Positions 1 through 8,310 of a stretch of 64,000 nucleotides of DNA are shown here, one piece after another. Both the position numbers and the translations under genes were made by a program. Source of the stretch: Nonomuraea rhodomycinica (GTDB taxonomy: Bacteria > Actinomycetota > Actinomycetes > Streptosporangiales > Streptosporangiaceae); contig NZ_JABWGO010000005.1 of the NCBI RefSeq assembly GCF_013363995.1, positions 142,711 through 206,710 of the forward strand, written 5' to 3'. How positions within the stretch are numbered: the first letter of the stretch is position 1; every line of letters starts with the position of its first letter. The notes under the pieces were generated by a model. That model was not told where the DNA came from. It searched no databases and saw only the letters and a list, made by a program, of their open reading frames with translations.

Positions 1-117
1 GATGGCGGTGACGAGCCCGCCGGGGCTCCTGCGCCATGAGGCCGTTCCGTCGGGCTCGATCGTGCGGTCCACCGGCAACCGGTTGGCGACGATCAGGAAC
101 GAGCTACGGCCACTCAC
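1..117 (-). CDS. otsA: Trehalose-6-phosphate synthase, N-terminal fragment (cut by window edge)
   Basis: Only the first 39 codons lie in the window; the gene continues beyond base 1. The start is GTG at 117 with a GGAGG Shine-Dalgarno at 124-128, six bases away. The translation contains [11 protein letters not shown] followed by [12 protein letters not shown], the N-terminal signature of family GT20 trehalose-phosphate synthases; the RSPGGLV stretch is the glycine-rich loop that contacts glucose-6-phosphate and the UDP/GDP-glucose donor in OtsA. Known role of the family: make trehalose 6-phosphate in the cytoplasm for osmo- and desiccation protection. No partner phosphatase is visible here. 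Confidence rests on this short but highly diagnostic stretch. Confidence 0.85.
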   Translation of the reverse strand, partial: MSGRSSFLIVANRLPVDRTIEPDGTASWRRSPGGLVTAI

Positions 118-359
118 CCAAGTCCTCCTAGGCTCACCTTGCGAGAGCCGCCACACACGGCTCCCGGCGCCCGCCTCCGAGCCTGGTTCGCCGGATCACC
201 GCCCCTCGCGCTCGGGGAGCATGCGCAGGCATACGGAACACGGAACGGCGCGTACACACCCTGCCCAGGACCTGCGAAAACAAACGTGAATCGCACATAT
301 CACACACATAGGGCATTTGCCGTCGTACCGGACGGCTGAGGGGTTCGAGCGGGCGGTGG

Positions 360-1265
360 CTAGCGGCCGAGCATGTCCCGATTGGGGGACGGCGGCAGCT
401 TGCCGCGCAGGTCGGCGCGGATGGCCTCGCCGAGCTTCTTGGTGGCCGCCCGGTTGAGCGCGCCTCCGGCGACGGCGCCGGTGAGGAAGGGGCCGAGCGT
501 GGTCAGGTGGCGGCCGAGCGTGCGCATGAGCCGGTTGCGCAGGGCGGTCTTGGTCGCCGCGCCGAGCGCCAGGGTGACGGACGCGGGGGCGAGGGGGTCG
601 ATCCCGCGCTGCTTGGCCCAGGCGGCGGTGAACGCGACGGCGCGCTGGGTGCCGGTGCCCTGGACCCGCACGCCGTAGATCTCGTGCAGCTCGGCCAGGA
701 GCTTGACCTCGATGGCGGCCACGACGATGGTCTCGGCCACAAGCTGGGCGGGCGCCGACAGCAGGAGGGGCGGCGCGGCGAACTCCGCCGCGGCGAGCGC
801 CCCGCCGATGGCGCCGACCGTCATGGTGGCCTTCTGGGCGGTGCGGATGAGGTCGTCGGCGAGCTGCTCGCCGGTCAGACCGTGGTGGTGCTCGGAGAGG
901 GTCTGGAGGTCGCGGATGGGGATGCGGGGGGCGATGTTGAGGAACAGGTCGGCGAGGAAGCGGCCGCGGCCCACGCCCTCGGCCCGCGCCTTCCTGTTGC
1001 CGCTGCTGAGCGCGCGCGCCAGTCGGCCGAGCAGCCTGCGCCGCTCGGCCGGCTCCAGCTCGGCGGGCTCGGTGAGCCTGCCGACGAGCTCGCCGACCTC
1101 CGTGTCGGTGCCGGCGAGCTCGTCGTCGGGCCGTGGGTCCGTGTCCTGCCGGTCCCGGTTGTCGCCGTCGTACGGCGCGTCAGCGTGCTCATTGCCGTGC
1201 TCGTTGACGCGCTCGTTGACGTGCTGCTCGTCGCCGTGTCGTTCGTGCCTGTCCGGTCGGGCCAC
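360..1265 (-). CDS. Conserved hypothetical actinobacterial protein with hydrophobic core
   Basis: 301 residues starting at GTG 1265, which has GGAGG seven bases upstream. Residues 1-50 are very hydrophilic, rich in His, Asp, Asn and Arg, and look disordered. The middle (about 140-215) holds two or three long hydrophobic stretches with Ala/Gly-rich helices, and a stretch around LAELHEIYGV resembles the pattern seen in EcsC-like proteins, but I cannot assign it firmly. The C-terminus is Ala/Arg-rich. Neighbours on the same strand are DUF4193 and a two-component system. No catalytic motif is visible. It is probably membrane-associated; function unknown. Confidence 0.7.
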   Translation of the reverse strand: MARPDRHERHGDEQHVNERVNEHGNEHADAPYDGDNRDRQDTDPRPDDELAGTDTEVGELVGRLTEPAELEPAERRRLLGRLARALSSGNRKARAEGVGRGRFLADLFLNIAPRIPIRDLQTLSEHHHGLTGEQLADDLIRTAQKATMTVGAIGGALAAAEFAAPPLLLSAPAQLVAETIVVAAIEVKLLAELHEIYGVRVQGTGTQRAVAFTAAWAKQRGIDPLAPASVTLALGAATKTALRNRLMRTLGRHLTTLGPFLTGAVAGGALNRAATKKLGEAIRADLRGKLPPSPNRDMLGR

Positions 1266-1354
1266 GCGGAAGCCTCCGTCCTATGGTCGCGACAGCTCGT
1301 TGCCCGTGCGGCGGCGTTCCATGCCGCCGGGGGGCGAGCTCCTTCGCTCCGTGG

Positions 1355-1654
1355 TCAGGCCGCGCACTCCCGGCAGACCTGCTGGCCGTTCTTCTCCGAG
1401 GCCAGCTGGCTGCGGTGGTGCACGAGGAAGCAGCGCGAGCACGTGAACTCGTCGGCCTGGCGCGGGATCACCCGCAGGCTGAGCTCCTCGTTGGACAGAT
1501 CGGCGCCGGGCAGCTCCAGCGACTCGGCGAGGTCGGTCTCGTCGATGTCGATGCTGCCGGACGACTTGTCGGTGCGCCTGGCCTGCAGTTCCTGCAGGCT
1601 GTCCTCACCGAGGTCGTCGTCTGTCTTGCGCGGGCTGTCGTAGTCGGTAGCCAT
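1355..1654 (-). CDS. DUF4193 zinc-ribbon protein
   Basis: A 99-residue acidic protein with a C-terminal CSRC...CREC pair of CxxC knuckles (residues 72-98), typical length and layout for the actinobacterial DUF4193 family. The acidic N-terminal two thirds (DDDLGEDSLQ, SIDIDETDLAES) are family-like. The ATG at 1654 is preceded by a GGAG motif. The family is nearly universal in actinomycetes but has no established function; metal binding through the four cysteines is inferred. It is followed on the same strand, after about 90 bases, by the conserved hypothetical gene. Confidence 0.9.
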   Translation of the reverse strand: MATDYDSPRKTDDDLGEDSLQELQARRTDKSSGSIDIDETDLAESLELPGADLSNEELSLRVIPRQADEFTCSRCFLVHHRSQLASEKNGQQVCRECAA

Positions 1655-1937
1655 GGTGCTACTCCATCCCCCTCATCCATATGTCGTCGCGCGAACCGCG
1701 CGTCTTCTAACGTCCGGCAGGTGCGTCTTGTGCCCGCTCCGGCGGGGAGATTTTGCATCGGTACCCCGGTTGAACGAACACTGAACCTCCCAACACGCCA
1801 GGGCCCTCTGCCATCGGCAATGGTTAGCCAAATATGGCCAAACGCACAGCCTGGCGTCGCGCACCACCGTGTTCGACGGCACATCCAACCACATGTGCGG
1901 CAAGAACGAGACGCCCCCACCCGACCAACACGCCGGA

Positions 1938-3260
1938 TCAGCGGCTCGGAAGCCGAATGGTCACCACAAGTCCTCCGCCCTCCCGCGGCACGGCGGTCAC
2001 ATTTCCGCCATGAGCCTGCACCACGGCGCGGACGATGGACAGGCCCAGACCCGCTCCCTTGGCGGAGTCCACGCGGTCCGCGTGGAGCCTTCTGAACGGC
2101 TCGAACAGGCTGTTCACCTCGTACGCCGGGACATGCTGTCCGGTGTTGGCCACCTGAACAACCAAGGCCCCGTCCACCATTCCCGTCCGAATCCAGACTT
2201 TTCCGTTTTCGGGGACGTTGTATTTGACGGCGTTCTCCAGCAGGTTGCTGACGGAGCGTTCCAGCAGCACCGGATCGCCCACGGTGGGCGCGCCGACCAG
2301 CTCGGTGGTGATCGTCACCCCGGCCTCCTCGGCGAACGGGGTCACCTGCTCGACGGCGGACGTGGCCACGTCCTTGACGTCCAGCGGCTTGCGCACCGCC
2401 AGCTCCCGCTCGCTGCGCGCCAGCAGCAGCAGCCCCTCGATGAGCTTCTCGTTGCGGGCGTTGACCTCCAGCAGCGTGCGGCCCAGCGCCTTGAGGTCCT
2501 CCGACGCCTCCGGGTCGGACAGGGCGATCTCCAGCACCGTCCGGTTGATGGTCAGCGGCGTGCGCAGCTCGTGGGAGGCGTTGGCCACGAAGCGGCGCTG
2601 GGTGTCGAAGGCGACGTTGAGCCGGGTGAGCATGGCGTCGAAGGTGTCGGCCAGCTCCTTCAGCTCGTCGTCCGGGCCCTCCAGGTCGATGCGCTGGTGG
2701 GAGAGGTTGCTCTCCGAGAGCTTGCGGGCCGTGGCGGTCATCTGCGTGACGGGCCGCAGCGCCCGGTCGGCGACGAAGTAGCCGAAGATGAGGGCCAGGA
2801 TGCCCACCCCCAGCAACGCGAGGACCGACTGCACGACCAGCTTGTCCAGCACCTGGTTGATGCCGTTGGTCCGCAGGAGCTGCACCTGGCCCTGGAGGTA
2901 GTCCCCCACCGCGTCCGGGACGCCGGGCGGCAGGTGGACCGTGTACTCGAAGCCCGCGTAGAGCACCGCCCTGACGATGAAGTACATGACCAGCAGCAGC
3001 ATGGCACCGCCGGCGAAGAACATGGCGCTGTAGGTGAGCGTCAGCCGCCAGCGCATGCTGACCTTCCCGGGCAGGTCCATCACTCGTTCGCGTACCGACC
3101 GCTGCGGCTGCGCGTACTCGGGCGGCGGCGGCCCGTCCCAGGCCGGTGGGCCGCTCGGCGGCGGCGCCTCGTGCGGCCGGGTGGCCTTGCGCTCCGAATG
3201 CGGGCTGATCATGGGGTGCGTGGGCACCGCCGTCTCGCGCCGCTCATGCCTCTCGGTCAC
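1938..3260 (-). CDS. Sensor histidine kinase (HAMP-HisKA-HATPase), partner of the adjacent regulator
   Basis: Two-component sensor kinase of about 440 residues. Order of parts: Pro-rich cytoplasmic N-terminus, first membrane helix (LTYSAMFFAGGAMLLLV), a short extracellular loop of about 40-45 residues, second membrane helix (VLALLGVGILALIFGYFV), HAMP, phospho-acceptor H-box FVANASHELRTPL, then N-box (NLLENAVKYN) and GAGLGLSIV G-box. I prefer the GTG at 3260 because AAGGGGG lies just before it; an in-frame GTG at 3296 lacks such a site and would start four bases downstream of the regulator stop. The kinase follows the response regulator, so the pair is one operon. The small sensing loop gives no ligand clue. 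Confidence 0.93.
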   Translation of the reverse strand: MTERHERRETAVPTHPMISPHSERKATRPHEAPPPSGPPAWDGPPPPEYAQPQRSVRERVMDLPGKVSMRWRLTLTYSAMFFAGGAMLLLVMYFIVRAVLYAGFEYTVHLPPGVPDAVGDYLQGQVQLLRTNGINQVLDKLVVQSVLALLGVGILALIFGYFVADRALRPVTQMTATARKLSESNLSHQRIDLEGPDDELKELADTFDAMLTRLNVAFDTQRRFVANASHELRTPLTINRTVLEIALSDPEASEDLKALGRTLLEVNARNEKLIEGLLLLARSERELAVRKPLDVKDVATSAVEQVTPFAEEAGVTITTELVGAPTVGDPVLLERSVSNLLENAVKYNVPENGKVWIRTGMVDGALVVQVANTGQHVPAYEVNSLFEPFRRLHADRVDSAKGAGLGLSIVRAVVQAHGGNVTAVPREGGGLVVTIRLPSR

Positions 3261-3299
3261 TCCGCCCCCTTCGCCGGGCCCCGCCCGTGAAGGCACGGG

Positions 3300-3953
3300 T
3301 CACAGCTTGTACCCGACCCCGGGGACCGTCTCGATCACCTGCGGGTCGCCCAGCTTCTTGCGCAGCGTCATCATGGTGACCCGTACCACGTTGGTGAACG
3401 GGTCGATGTTCTCGTCCCATGCCTTGTCCAGCAGATCCTCCTGGCTGACGACCGCGCCCTCGGCGCGCAGCAGCTCCTCCAGGACCGCGAACTCCTTCTT
3501 CGTGAGCGTGATCTCCCTGCCGTCGCGCTCCACCAGCCGCTTGCCCGGGTCGAGGCGGATGCCCGACCGCTCCAGCACCGGCGGCAGCGCCGGGGCCGAG
3601 CGGCGGCCGAGCGCGCGCACCCGGGCGACCAGCTCGATGAACACGAACGGCTTGGCGAGGTAGTCGTCGGCGCCGAGGCCGAGGCCCTCCACCTTGTCGT
3701 CCACGTCGCCCGACGCGGTCAGCATGAGGATGCGCGAGGCCGAGCGCTGCTCCACCAGGCGGCGGCACACCTCGTCACCGTGGACGACCGGCAGGTCCCG
3801 GTCCAGGACGATCACGTCGTAGTCGATGTAGGACGTGCGCTCCAGCGCGCCGCCGCCGTCGTAGGCGACGTCGACCGCCATGGCCTCGCGCCGCAGGCCG
3901 GTCGCGATCGCGTCGGCGAGCACCCGCTCGTCCTCAACCACCAGCACTCGCAC
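3300..3953 (-). CDS. OmpR/PhoB-family response regulator
   Basis: 217 residues from GTG 3953, chosen because GGAGAGAGG lies upstream and the protein then begins directly with VRVLVVEDER, the first receiver strand; an upstream GTG/ATG extension would add ten odd residues. Receiver domain with acidic pocket ED, phospho-acceptor Asp in VIVLDRDLP, Thr in LTASG and Lys in AKPF; linker; winged-helix Trans_reg_C domain with TKKEFAVLEEL and RVTMMTLRKKLG recognition helix. It lies directly upstream of its kinase and is expected to bind promoters as a dimer. Targets cannot be read from the window. Confidence 0.95.
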   Translation of the reverse strand: MRVLVVEDERVLADAIATGLRREAMAVDVAYDGGGALERTSYIDYDVIVLDRDLPVVHGDEVCRRLVEQRSASRILMLTASGDVDDKVEGLGLGADDYLAKPFVFIELVARVRALGRRSAPALPPVLERSGIRLDPGKRLVERDGREITLTKKEFAVLEELLRAEGAVVSQEDLLDKAWDENIDPFTNVVRVTMMTLRKKLGDPQVIETVPGVGYKL

Positions 3954-4186
3954 GCCCGTGCACCTCTCTCCGATTCTCGTCACTCATTCTGCACACGTCT
4001 TCGATAAGCGCACGGTAAGGCATGCGCCGCCAACCTGCCGCGACGCGTCTCCGAGAATTCATGTTTCGGACTGCGAGGGCCCTGGGTATGCCTGCGGGAC
4101 ACCCATCGCCGTGCCATGAGGGGCACGGCCCGTCATGGGTGCCGCTTCTCCTCCGGGAAGCTCGAACCCCGCAGAAAGTAGGTGAG

Positions 4187-4351
4187 ATGGGCGAGTTCAC
4201 GACCACGATCGAACGCCGCCTCGACCAGGCTTATCAGGGCCTCCGGGAGGCCCGCAGCACCGGCGACGACTACCTCGCCGACACCCTCACCGCCGAGATC
4301 GAGGACCTGCGCCGCCTGGCGGACGATCACGGCATTCCCTTGCCCTGCTGA
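4187..4351 (+). CDS. Small conserved-looking protein, 54 residues
   Basis: An ORF from ATG 4187 (AGTAGGTGAG upstream) encoding a charged, helical 54-residue protein: residues 1-45 look like one amphipathic helix rich in Glu, Arg and Leu (TIERRLDQAYQGLREAR), ending in the short tail HGIPLPC. It is followed within 11 bases by a strong terminator hairpin, which supports it being a real transcription unit. A longer in-frame start at 4022 exists but covers low-quality sequence. Function not recognised. Confidence 0.6.
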   Translation: MGEFTTTIERRLDQAYQGLREARSTGDDYLADTLTAEIEDLRRLADDHGIPLPC

Positions 4352-4361
4352 TCACTCGTGA

Positions 4362-4393
4362 AACGGCCGGGACCCGGAAGGGTCCCGGCCGTT
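4362..4393. terminator. Strong rho-independent-type hairpin
   Basis: Perfect 14-bp stem (4362-4375 with 4380-4393) closed by a GGAA tetraloop, placed between the converging small gene (ending 4351) and the inositol phosphatase gene (ending 4415). It has no long U-tract, as is usual in actinomycetes, and can serve both directions. Confidence 0.85.
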
Positions 4394-4414
4394 CGCGTGT
4401 CCACGCGGATGCGC

Positions 4415-5203
4415 TCAGGCGTCGCGCTCGGGGTCGAGCGGCGCGAGCAGGTCGTGCAGCTCCTCGAACAGGCCGGGCGCCGCGCACAGCAGCAGCTCCG
4501 GAGAGGCCGGCCTGCCGTTCAGGCCCGCCACCCGCGCCCCCGCCTCGGCCGCGACCAGCCCGGCCGCCGCGTAGTCCCAGCGGTTGACGCCCCGCTCGTA
4601 GTAGGCGTCCACCCGGCCGGCGGCCACCGAGCACAGGTCCACCGCGCACGAGCCGCCGCGCCGGATGTCCCGCACCCGCGGCAGCACCCCGGCCAGCACC
4701 TGGCCCTGCACGGCGCGGCGCCGGGCGTCGTAGCCGAACCCGGTCGAGACCAGCGCCTGCGCCAGCGGCACGCCGGTGTTGCAGCGCAGCCGCTCGCCGC
4801 CGAGCCAGGCGCCCTCGCCGGGCGCCGCGGTGAACACCTCGCCGCGCGGCACCACGTTGACGACCCCGGCGACCACCTGGCCGTCCACCTCGACCGCGAT
4901 CGACACCGCCCACTCCGGCAGGCCGTACAGGAAGTTGACCGTGCCGTCGATGGGGTCGACGATCCAGCGCACGCCGGAGTCGCCGCCGGCCTCGCCGCCC
5001 TCCTCGCCGAGGACCCGGTCGCCCGGCCTGGCCTCCTGGATGCGGGCGCGGATCAGCCGCTCCGACGCCGTGTCGAGCGTGGTGACCACGTCCGTGGGGC
5101 TGGACTTCGTCTCGACCACCTCGGACATCGTCGGCCGCTTGGCGAGCAGCATGTCGCCCGCCTCACGCGCGATGTCCTCGGCCAGCTGTACGAACTCGTT
5201 CAT
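4415..5203 (-). CDS. Inositol monophosphatase-family phosphatase
   Basis: 262 residues, full length for the family. Metal- and phosphate-binding motifs are intact: GEEGG (Glu of the first metal site), WIVDPIDGTVNF (Asp-Pro-Ile-Asp-Gly-Thr), and NRWDYAAAG near the C-terminus. The family hydrolyses inositol-1-phosphate or related sugar phosphates (histidinol-phosphate and fructose-bisphosphate in some branches) with Mg2+ in the cytoplasm; the exact substrate cannot be read here. Its ATG at 5203 shares one base with the TGA of the upstream S9 peptidase gene, so the two are co-transcribed and translationally coupled. The 3' end faces the hairpin at 4362-4393. Confidence 0.93.
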   Translation of the reverse strand: MNEFVQLAEDIAREAGDMLLAKRPTMSEVVETKSSPTDVVTTLDTASERLIRARIQEARPGDRVLGEEGGEAGGDSGVRWIVDPIDGTVNFLYGLPEWAVSIAVEVDGQVVAGVVNVVPRGEVFTAAPGEGAWLGGERLRCNTGVPLAQALVSTGFGYDARRRAVQGQVLAGVLPRVRDIRRGGSCAVDLCSVAAGRVDAYYERGVNRWDYAAAGLVAAEAGARVAGLNGRPASPELLLCAAPGLFEELHDLLAPLDPERDA

Positions 5204-7203
5204 CAGGCCACCGACTCCGGCCGCTTCCACTCCTCGCCGAGCACGTGCTGGGCGAGGAACGCGAGGACGGTCTCGTACCAGGCGACGACGTTGCCGGGCT
5301 TGAGGATCCAGTGGTTCTCGTCGGGGAAGTAGAGGAACTTGGACTCCACCTCGCTGCGCTGGAGGTCCCACCACAGGCGCAGCGCCTCGCCGATCGGCAC
5401 CCGGTAGTCCTTGTCGCCGTGGATGACGAGCATGGGGGTGCGGATCCCGGTCAGCGACAGGTGGGGCGAGAGCTTGTCGTAGCGCTCGGAGCCGACCGGG
5501 CCGAACTCGCGCTGCCAGTACATCGCGGCGTCGGTGGTGCCGGCGAACTGGTCGAGGTTCCACAGGGAGGCGTGGGTGACGATCGCCCGGTAGCGGTCGG
5601 TGTGGCCGGCGACCCAGTTGGCCATGTAGCCGCCGAAGGAGCCGCCCATCGCGGCGGTCCGCTCGGCGTCGATGTCGTCCCGGGCCACGGCGACGTCCAC
5701 GATCGCCTCCAGGTCGGCCATGGTGCGCGGGCCCCAGTCGCCCCAGCCGCGGTCGATCATGTCCTGGCCGTATCCGGTGGACATGCACGGGTCGGGCATG
5801 AGGACGGCGTAGCCGTGCGCCGCCATGATCCACGACTGCCAGCGCCACTGCCAGTCGTTCCAGGACCCGAGCGGGCCGCCGTGGATGAACACCACCAGCG
5901 GCGCCGGGTCGGCGGCCGAGGCGCCCTCCGGCAGGGCGAGCCAGCCGCGAACCGTCGCGCCGTCGTCGGCGGTGGCGGAGATCTCGGTGAGCGTGCCGGG
6001 CAGCTCGGGGCGGGGCGCCGGCGACGGCAGGTCGGCGATCTCGGCCGCCGCGCCGCCCTGGGCCGTGTCGATGCGCGCCGGGCCGGGCGCGATGCCGACG
6101 CCGCTGCGCAGCGCGTACAGGAACCGGCCGTCGGCCGAGGCGTTCAGCCCGAGGTACGAGGCGTCGTCGCCGGTGACCCGCACGGCCTCGCCGGAGCCGT
6201 CGCCCAGCGCGACGCGGAAGACCGGGCGGCGGCCCTGGTGGTCGGCCGCGACGTAGAGCGCCGACGAGTCGGGCGCCCACTCCACGTCCGCCGGGAACAG
6301 GAGGTCGGGCGCGAAGGTGCGGCCCTCGCCGGTGGCCAGGTCGCCGACCCACAGCTCGGAGCGGGCCGACACCTCCAGCGCGGTGAGCCGGTCGCGCGAG
6401 CAGGCGACCCGCGTGCCGTCGGGCGAGACCGCGACCGGGCCGGTGAAGTCGTGGGCCTCGTCGCCGAACAGCACGCGCCGCTCGCCGGTGGCCACGTCGA
6501 TGGCGACCAGCTCGGTGCGCGTCTCGCCGCGCGGCAGCGCCAACCGCCAGGTGGTCACCACCGTCGCGCCGTCGGGCGTCAGGTCGAACGCGGCGTCGCG
6601 CAGCGCCTCACCCGGGTCGGGGGTCAGCTCGCGGACGTCCTCCAGCCGGTCGGCGCCGAGCCGGCCGGCGAACAGCCGCGTGCGGCCGGGGCCGAGGTCG
6701 TGGTCCCAGAAGCGCACCGGGTAGCTCTCGTGCAGGATCGCGCTGATCCCGGCGTCCTTGCGCGCCTTGCGGCGCTCCTCCTCGGTCGCCTCCTCGCCGT
6801 CGAGCACGTCGGAGGCGAACACCACGACGTCGCCCGCCGTACGGAAGGACGCGATGCCGCCGGGCCGCACGGCCACCTGCCGCGCCTCGCCGCCCCCGCG
6901 CGGCAGCAGCCACAGCGCCGGCACCTCCTCACCGGCGTCCTTGACCGTGGGGTCGGGGCGGGAGGAGGTGAACAGCACGTCGCCCGCATCGGTGAACGCG
7001 GCCGAGCTCTCGCCCTTGGCCGAGCGGGTCAGACGGTACGGCTCGCCGTCGACCGGGACCGCCCAGAGCGCCGTGCCGTACGACTTGCCGTCGGGATTGA
7101 GCGACTGGACGACGGAGACGAGCCGGGATCCGTCCGGCGAGAGCTTCAGTGAGAGAACCCGGGGGATGGCCACGTAGTCACGAATGTCGTTGAAAGCGCT
7201 CAC
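5203..7203 (-). CDS. S9-family prolyl oligopeptidase-type serine peptidase
   Basis: 666 residues. The N-terminal half is a beta-propeller with repeated strands such as LSPDGSRLVSV and WAPDSSALYVAAD; the C-terminal alpha/beta-hydrolase domain carries the nucleophile in GGSFGGYM, an acidic residue in HGDKDYRVP and the catalytic His in DENHW. The family cleaves short peptides, often acyl-aminoacyl or dipeptidyl substrates, in the cytoplasm. The start is GTG 7203 (product begins SAFNDIRDYVAIPRVLSL after the initiator), supported by a TAGGGT box seven bases upstream; a longer frame to 7305 would run over the divergent hemH promoter. It is coupled to the inositol phosphatase gene by an overlapping stop/start. 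Confidence 0.93.
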   Translation of the reverse strand: MSAFNDIRDYVAIPRVLSLKLSPDGSRLVSVVQSLNPDGKSYGTALWAVPVDGEPYRLTRSAKGESSAAFTDAGDVLFTSSRPDPTVKDAGEEVPALWLLPRGGGEARQVAVRPGGIASFRTAGDVVVFASDVLDGEEATEEERRKARKDAGISAILHESYPVRFWDHDLGPGRTRLFAGRLGADRLEDVRELTPDPGEALRDAAFDLTPDGATVVTTWRLALPRGETRTELVAIDVATGERRVLFGDEAHDFTGPVAVSPDGTRVACSRDRLTALEVSARSELWVGDLATGEGRTFAPDLLFPADVEWAPDSSALYVAADHQGRRPVFRVALGDGSGEAVRVTGDDASYLGLNASADGRFLYALRSGVGIAPGPARIDTAQGGAAAEIADLPSPAPRPELPGTLTEISATADDGATVRGWLALPEGASAADPAPLVVFIHGGPLGSWNDWQWRWQSWIMAAHGYAVLMPDPCMSTGYGQDMIDRGWGDWGPRTMADLEAIVDVAVARDDIDAERTAAMGGSFGGYMANWVAGHTDRYRAIVTHASLWNLDQFAGTTDAAMYWQREFGPVGSERYDKLSPHLSLTGIRTPMLVIHGDKDYRVPIGEALRLWWDLQRSEVESKFLYFPDENHWILKPGNVVAWYETVLAFLAQHVLGEEWKRPESVA

Positions 7204-7210
7204 CCGACCG

Positions 7211-7216
7211 ACCCTA
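7211..7216 (-). promoter_or_regulatory. -10 box TAGGGT for leaderless S9 peptidase gene
   Basis: TAGGGT lies seven bases before the GTG at 7203, placing the likely transcription start on the start codon. No good TTG -35 box is seen. It is back to back with the hemH box. Confidence 0.6.
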
Positions 7217-7304
7217 CCTGTCTCCTTGCCTCCACTTCGCGGAGGCGGCTCAGTCACTTGAACCCGACGCCTTCCCTCGCGGGGGGACCGCGCGCGCTCC
7301 GGCA

Positions 7305-7310
7305 TAGGGT
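7305..7310 (+). promoter_or_regulatory. -10 box TAGGGT for leaderless hemH
   Basis: TAGGGT lies six bases before the hemH GTG at 7317, with no Shine-Dalgarno in between. A leaderless mRNA is inferred. Confidence 0.6.
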
Positions 7311-7316
7311 TGGCAC

Positions 7317-8273
7317 GTGGGGAATTACGACGCGCTTCTGGTGCTTTCCTTCGGCGGGCCGGAGGGTCCCGACGACGTCATGCCGTTCCTGGAGAACGTG
7401 GTGCGGGGCCGTGGCGTGCCGCGCGAGCGGCTGCTGGAGGTGGCCGAGCACTACCTGGGCTTCGGCGGGGTCAGTCCGATCAACCAGCAGAACCGCGAGC
7501 TGGTCGAGGCGCTGCGCCCGGTCGCGGGCGTCCCGGTCTACTGGGGCAACCGCAACTGGCACCCGTTCGGCGAGGAGACGGTGCGGCGGATGCGGGACGA
7601 CGGCGTCCGCCGGGCGGCGGTGTTCGCCACCTCGGCGTTCGCCGGCTACTCGAGCTGCCGGCAGTACTACGAGGACATCGCGCGCATCTCCCTCGACGAC
7701 GGCCCCGAGCTGGTCAAGATGCGTCACTACGGCGACCACCCCGGGTTCGTCGAGGCGATGGCCGACCACACCCGCCAGGCCCTCGACCGGCTGGGCCGCG
7801 ACGACGCGCGGCTGGTGTTCACGGCGCACAGCATCCCGGTGAGCATGGCCCGCACGGCCGGGCCCGAGGGCGGCCTGTACGAGGCGCAGCTGCGCCGCTC
7901 CGCCGAGCTGGTCAACGAGGCGCTCGGCCGCACCGGGCCGTGGGACCTGGTGTGGCAGTCGCGCAGCGGCCCGCCGCAGGTGCCGTGGCTGGAGCCCGAC
8001 GTGTGCGACCACCTGCGCAAGATCGACGCCCCGGCCGTGGTGCTGGTGCCGATCGGGTTCGTCTCCGACCACATGGAGGTCGTCTACGACCTCGACACGG
8101 AGGCCCGGCAGGTGGCCGCCGAGCTGGGGCTGCCCATGGAGCGGGCGGCGACGGCCGGCACGCATCCGGCGTTCGTGCGGATGGTGCGCGAGCTCATGGA
8201 CGAGCCCGAGCCGGTGCCGTGCCCGCTGACCTGCTGCCCGCCGCCGGTCCGCCCGGCCCCCGCCGCACGGTAG
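7317..8273 (+). CDS. hemH: Ferrochelatase / coproporphyrin ferrochelatase
   Basis: 318 residues. Inserts Fe(II) into the porphyrin ring in the last stages of heme synthesis; Gram-positive members use coproporphyrin III. Family landmarks: N-terminal [18 protein letters not shown], the active-site region [32 protein letters not shown], and the late [15 protein letters not shown] with the catalytic His/Glu. The Cys in YSSCRQ and the cysteine-rich tail CPLTCCPPP match the layout of actinobacterial enzymes that carry a [2Fe-2S] cluster, so a cluster is expected. No other heme genes are adjacent. Confidence 0.95.
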   Translation: MGNYDALLVLSFGGPEGPDDVMPFLENVVRGRGVPRERLLEVAEHYLGFGGVSPINQQNRELVEALRPVAGVPVYWGNRNWHPFGEETVRRMRDDGVRRAAVFATSAFAGYSSCRQYYEDIARISLDDGPELVKMRHYGDHPGFVEAMADHTRQALDRLGRDDARLVFTAHSIPVSMARTAGPEGGLYEAQLRRSAELVNEALGRTGPWDLVWQSRSGPPQVPWLEPDVCDHLRKIDAPAVVLVPIGFVSDHMEVVYDLDTEARQVAAELGLPMERAATAGTHPAFVRMVRELMDEPEPVPCPLTCCPPPVRPAPAAR

Positions 8274-8310
8274 GACGCCGGGCGGTAGGACACCGGGCGG
8301 CGGACGCCGG
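8271..8310. repeat. Short 15-bp direct repeats after hemH
   Basis: Two near-identical 15-bp units of the form TAGGACNCCGGGCGG followed by a third degenerate copy fill the gap between the converging hemH and transglycosylase genes. Possibly a weak terminator region; no clean hairpin is seen. Confidence 0.5.
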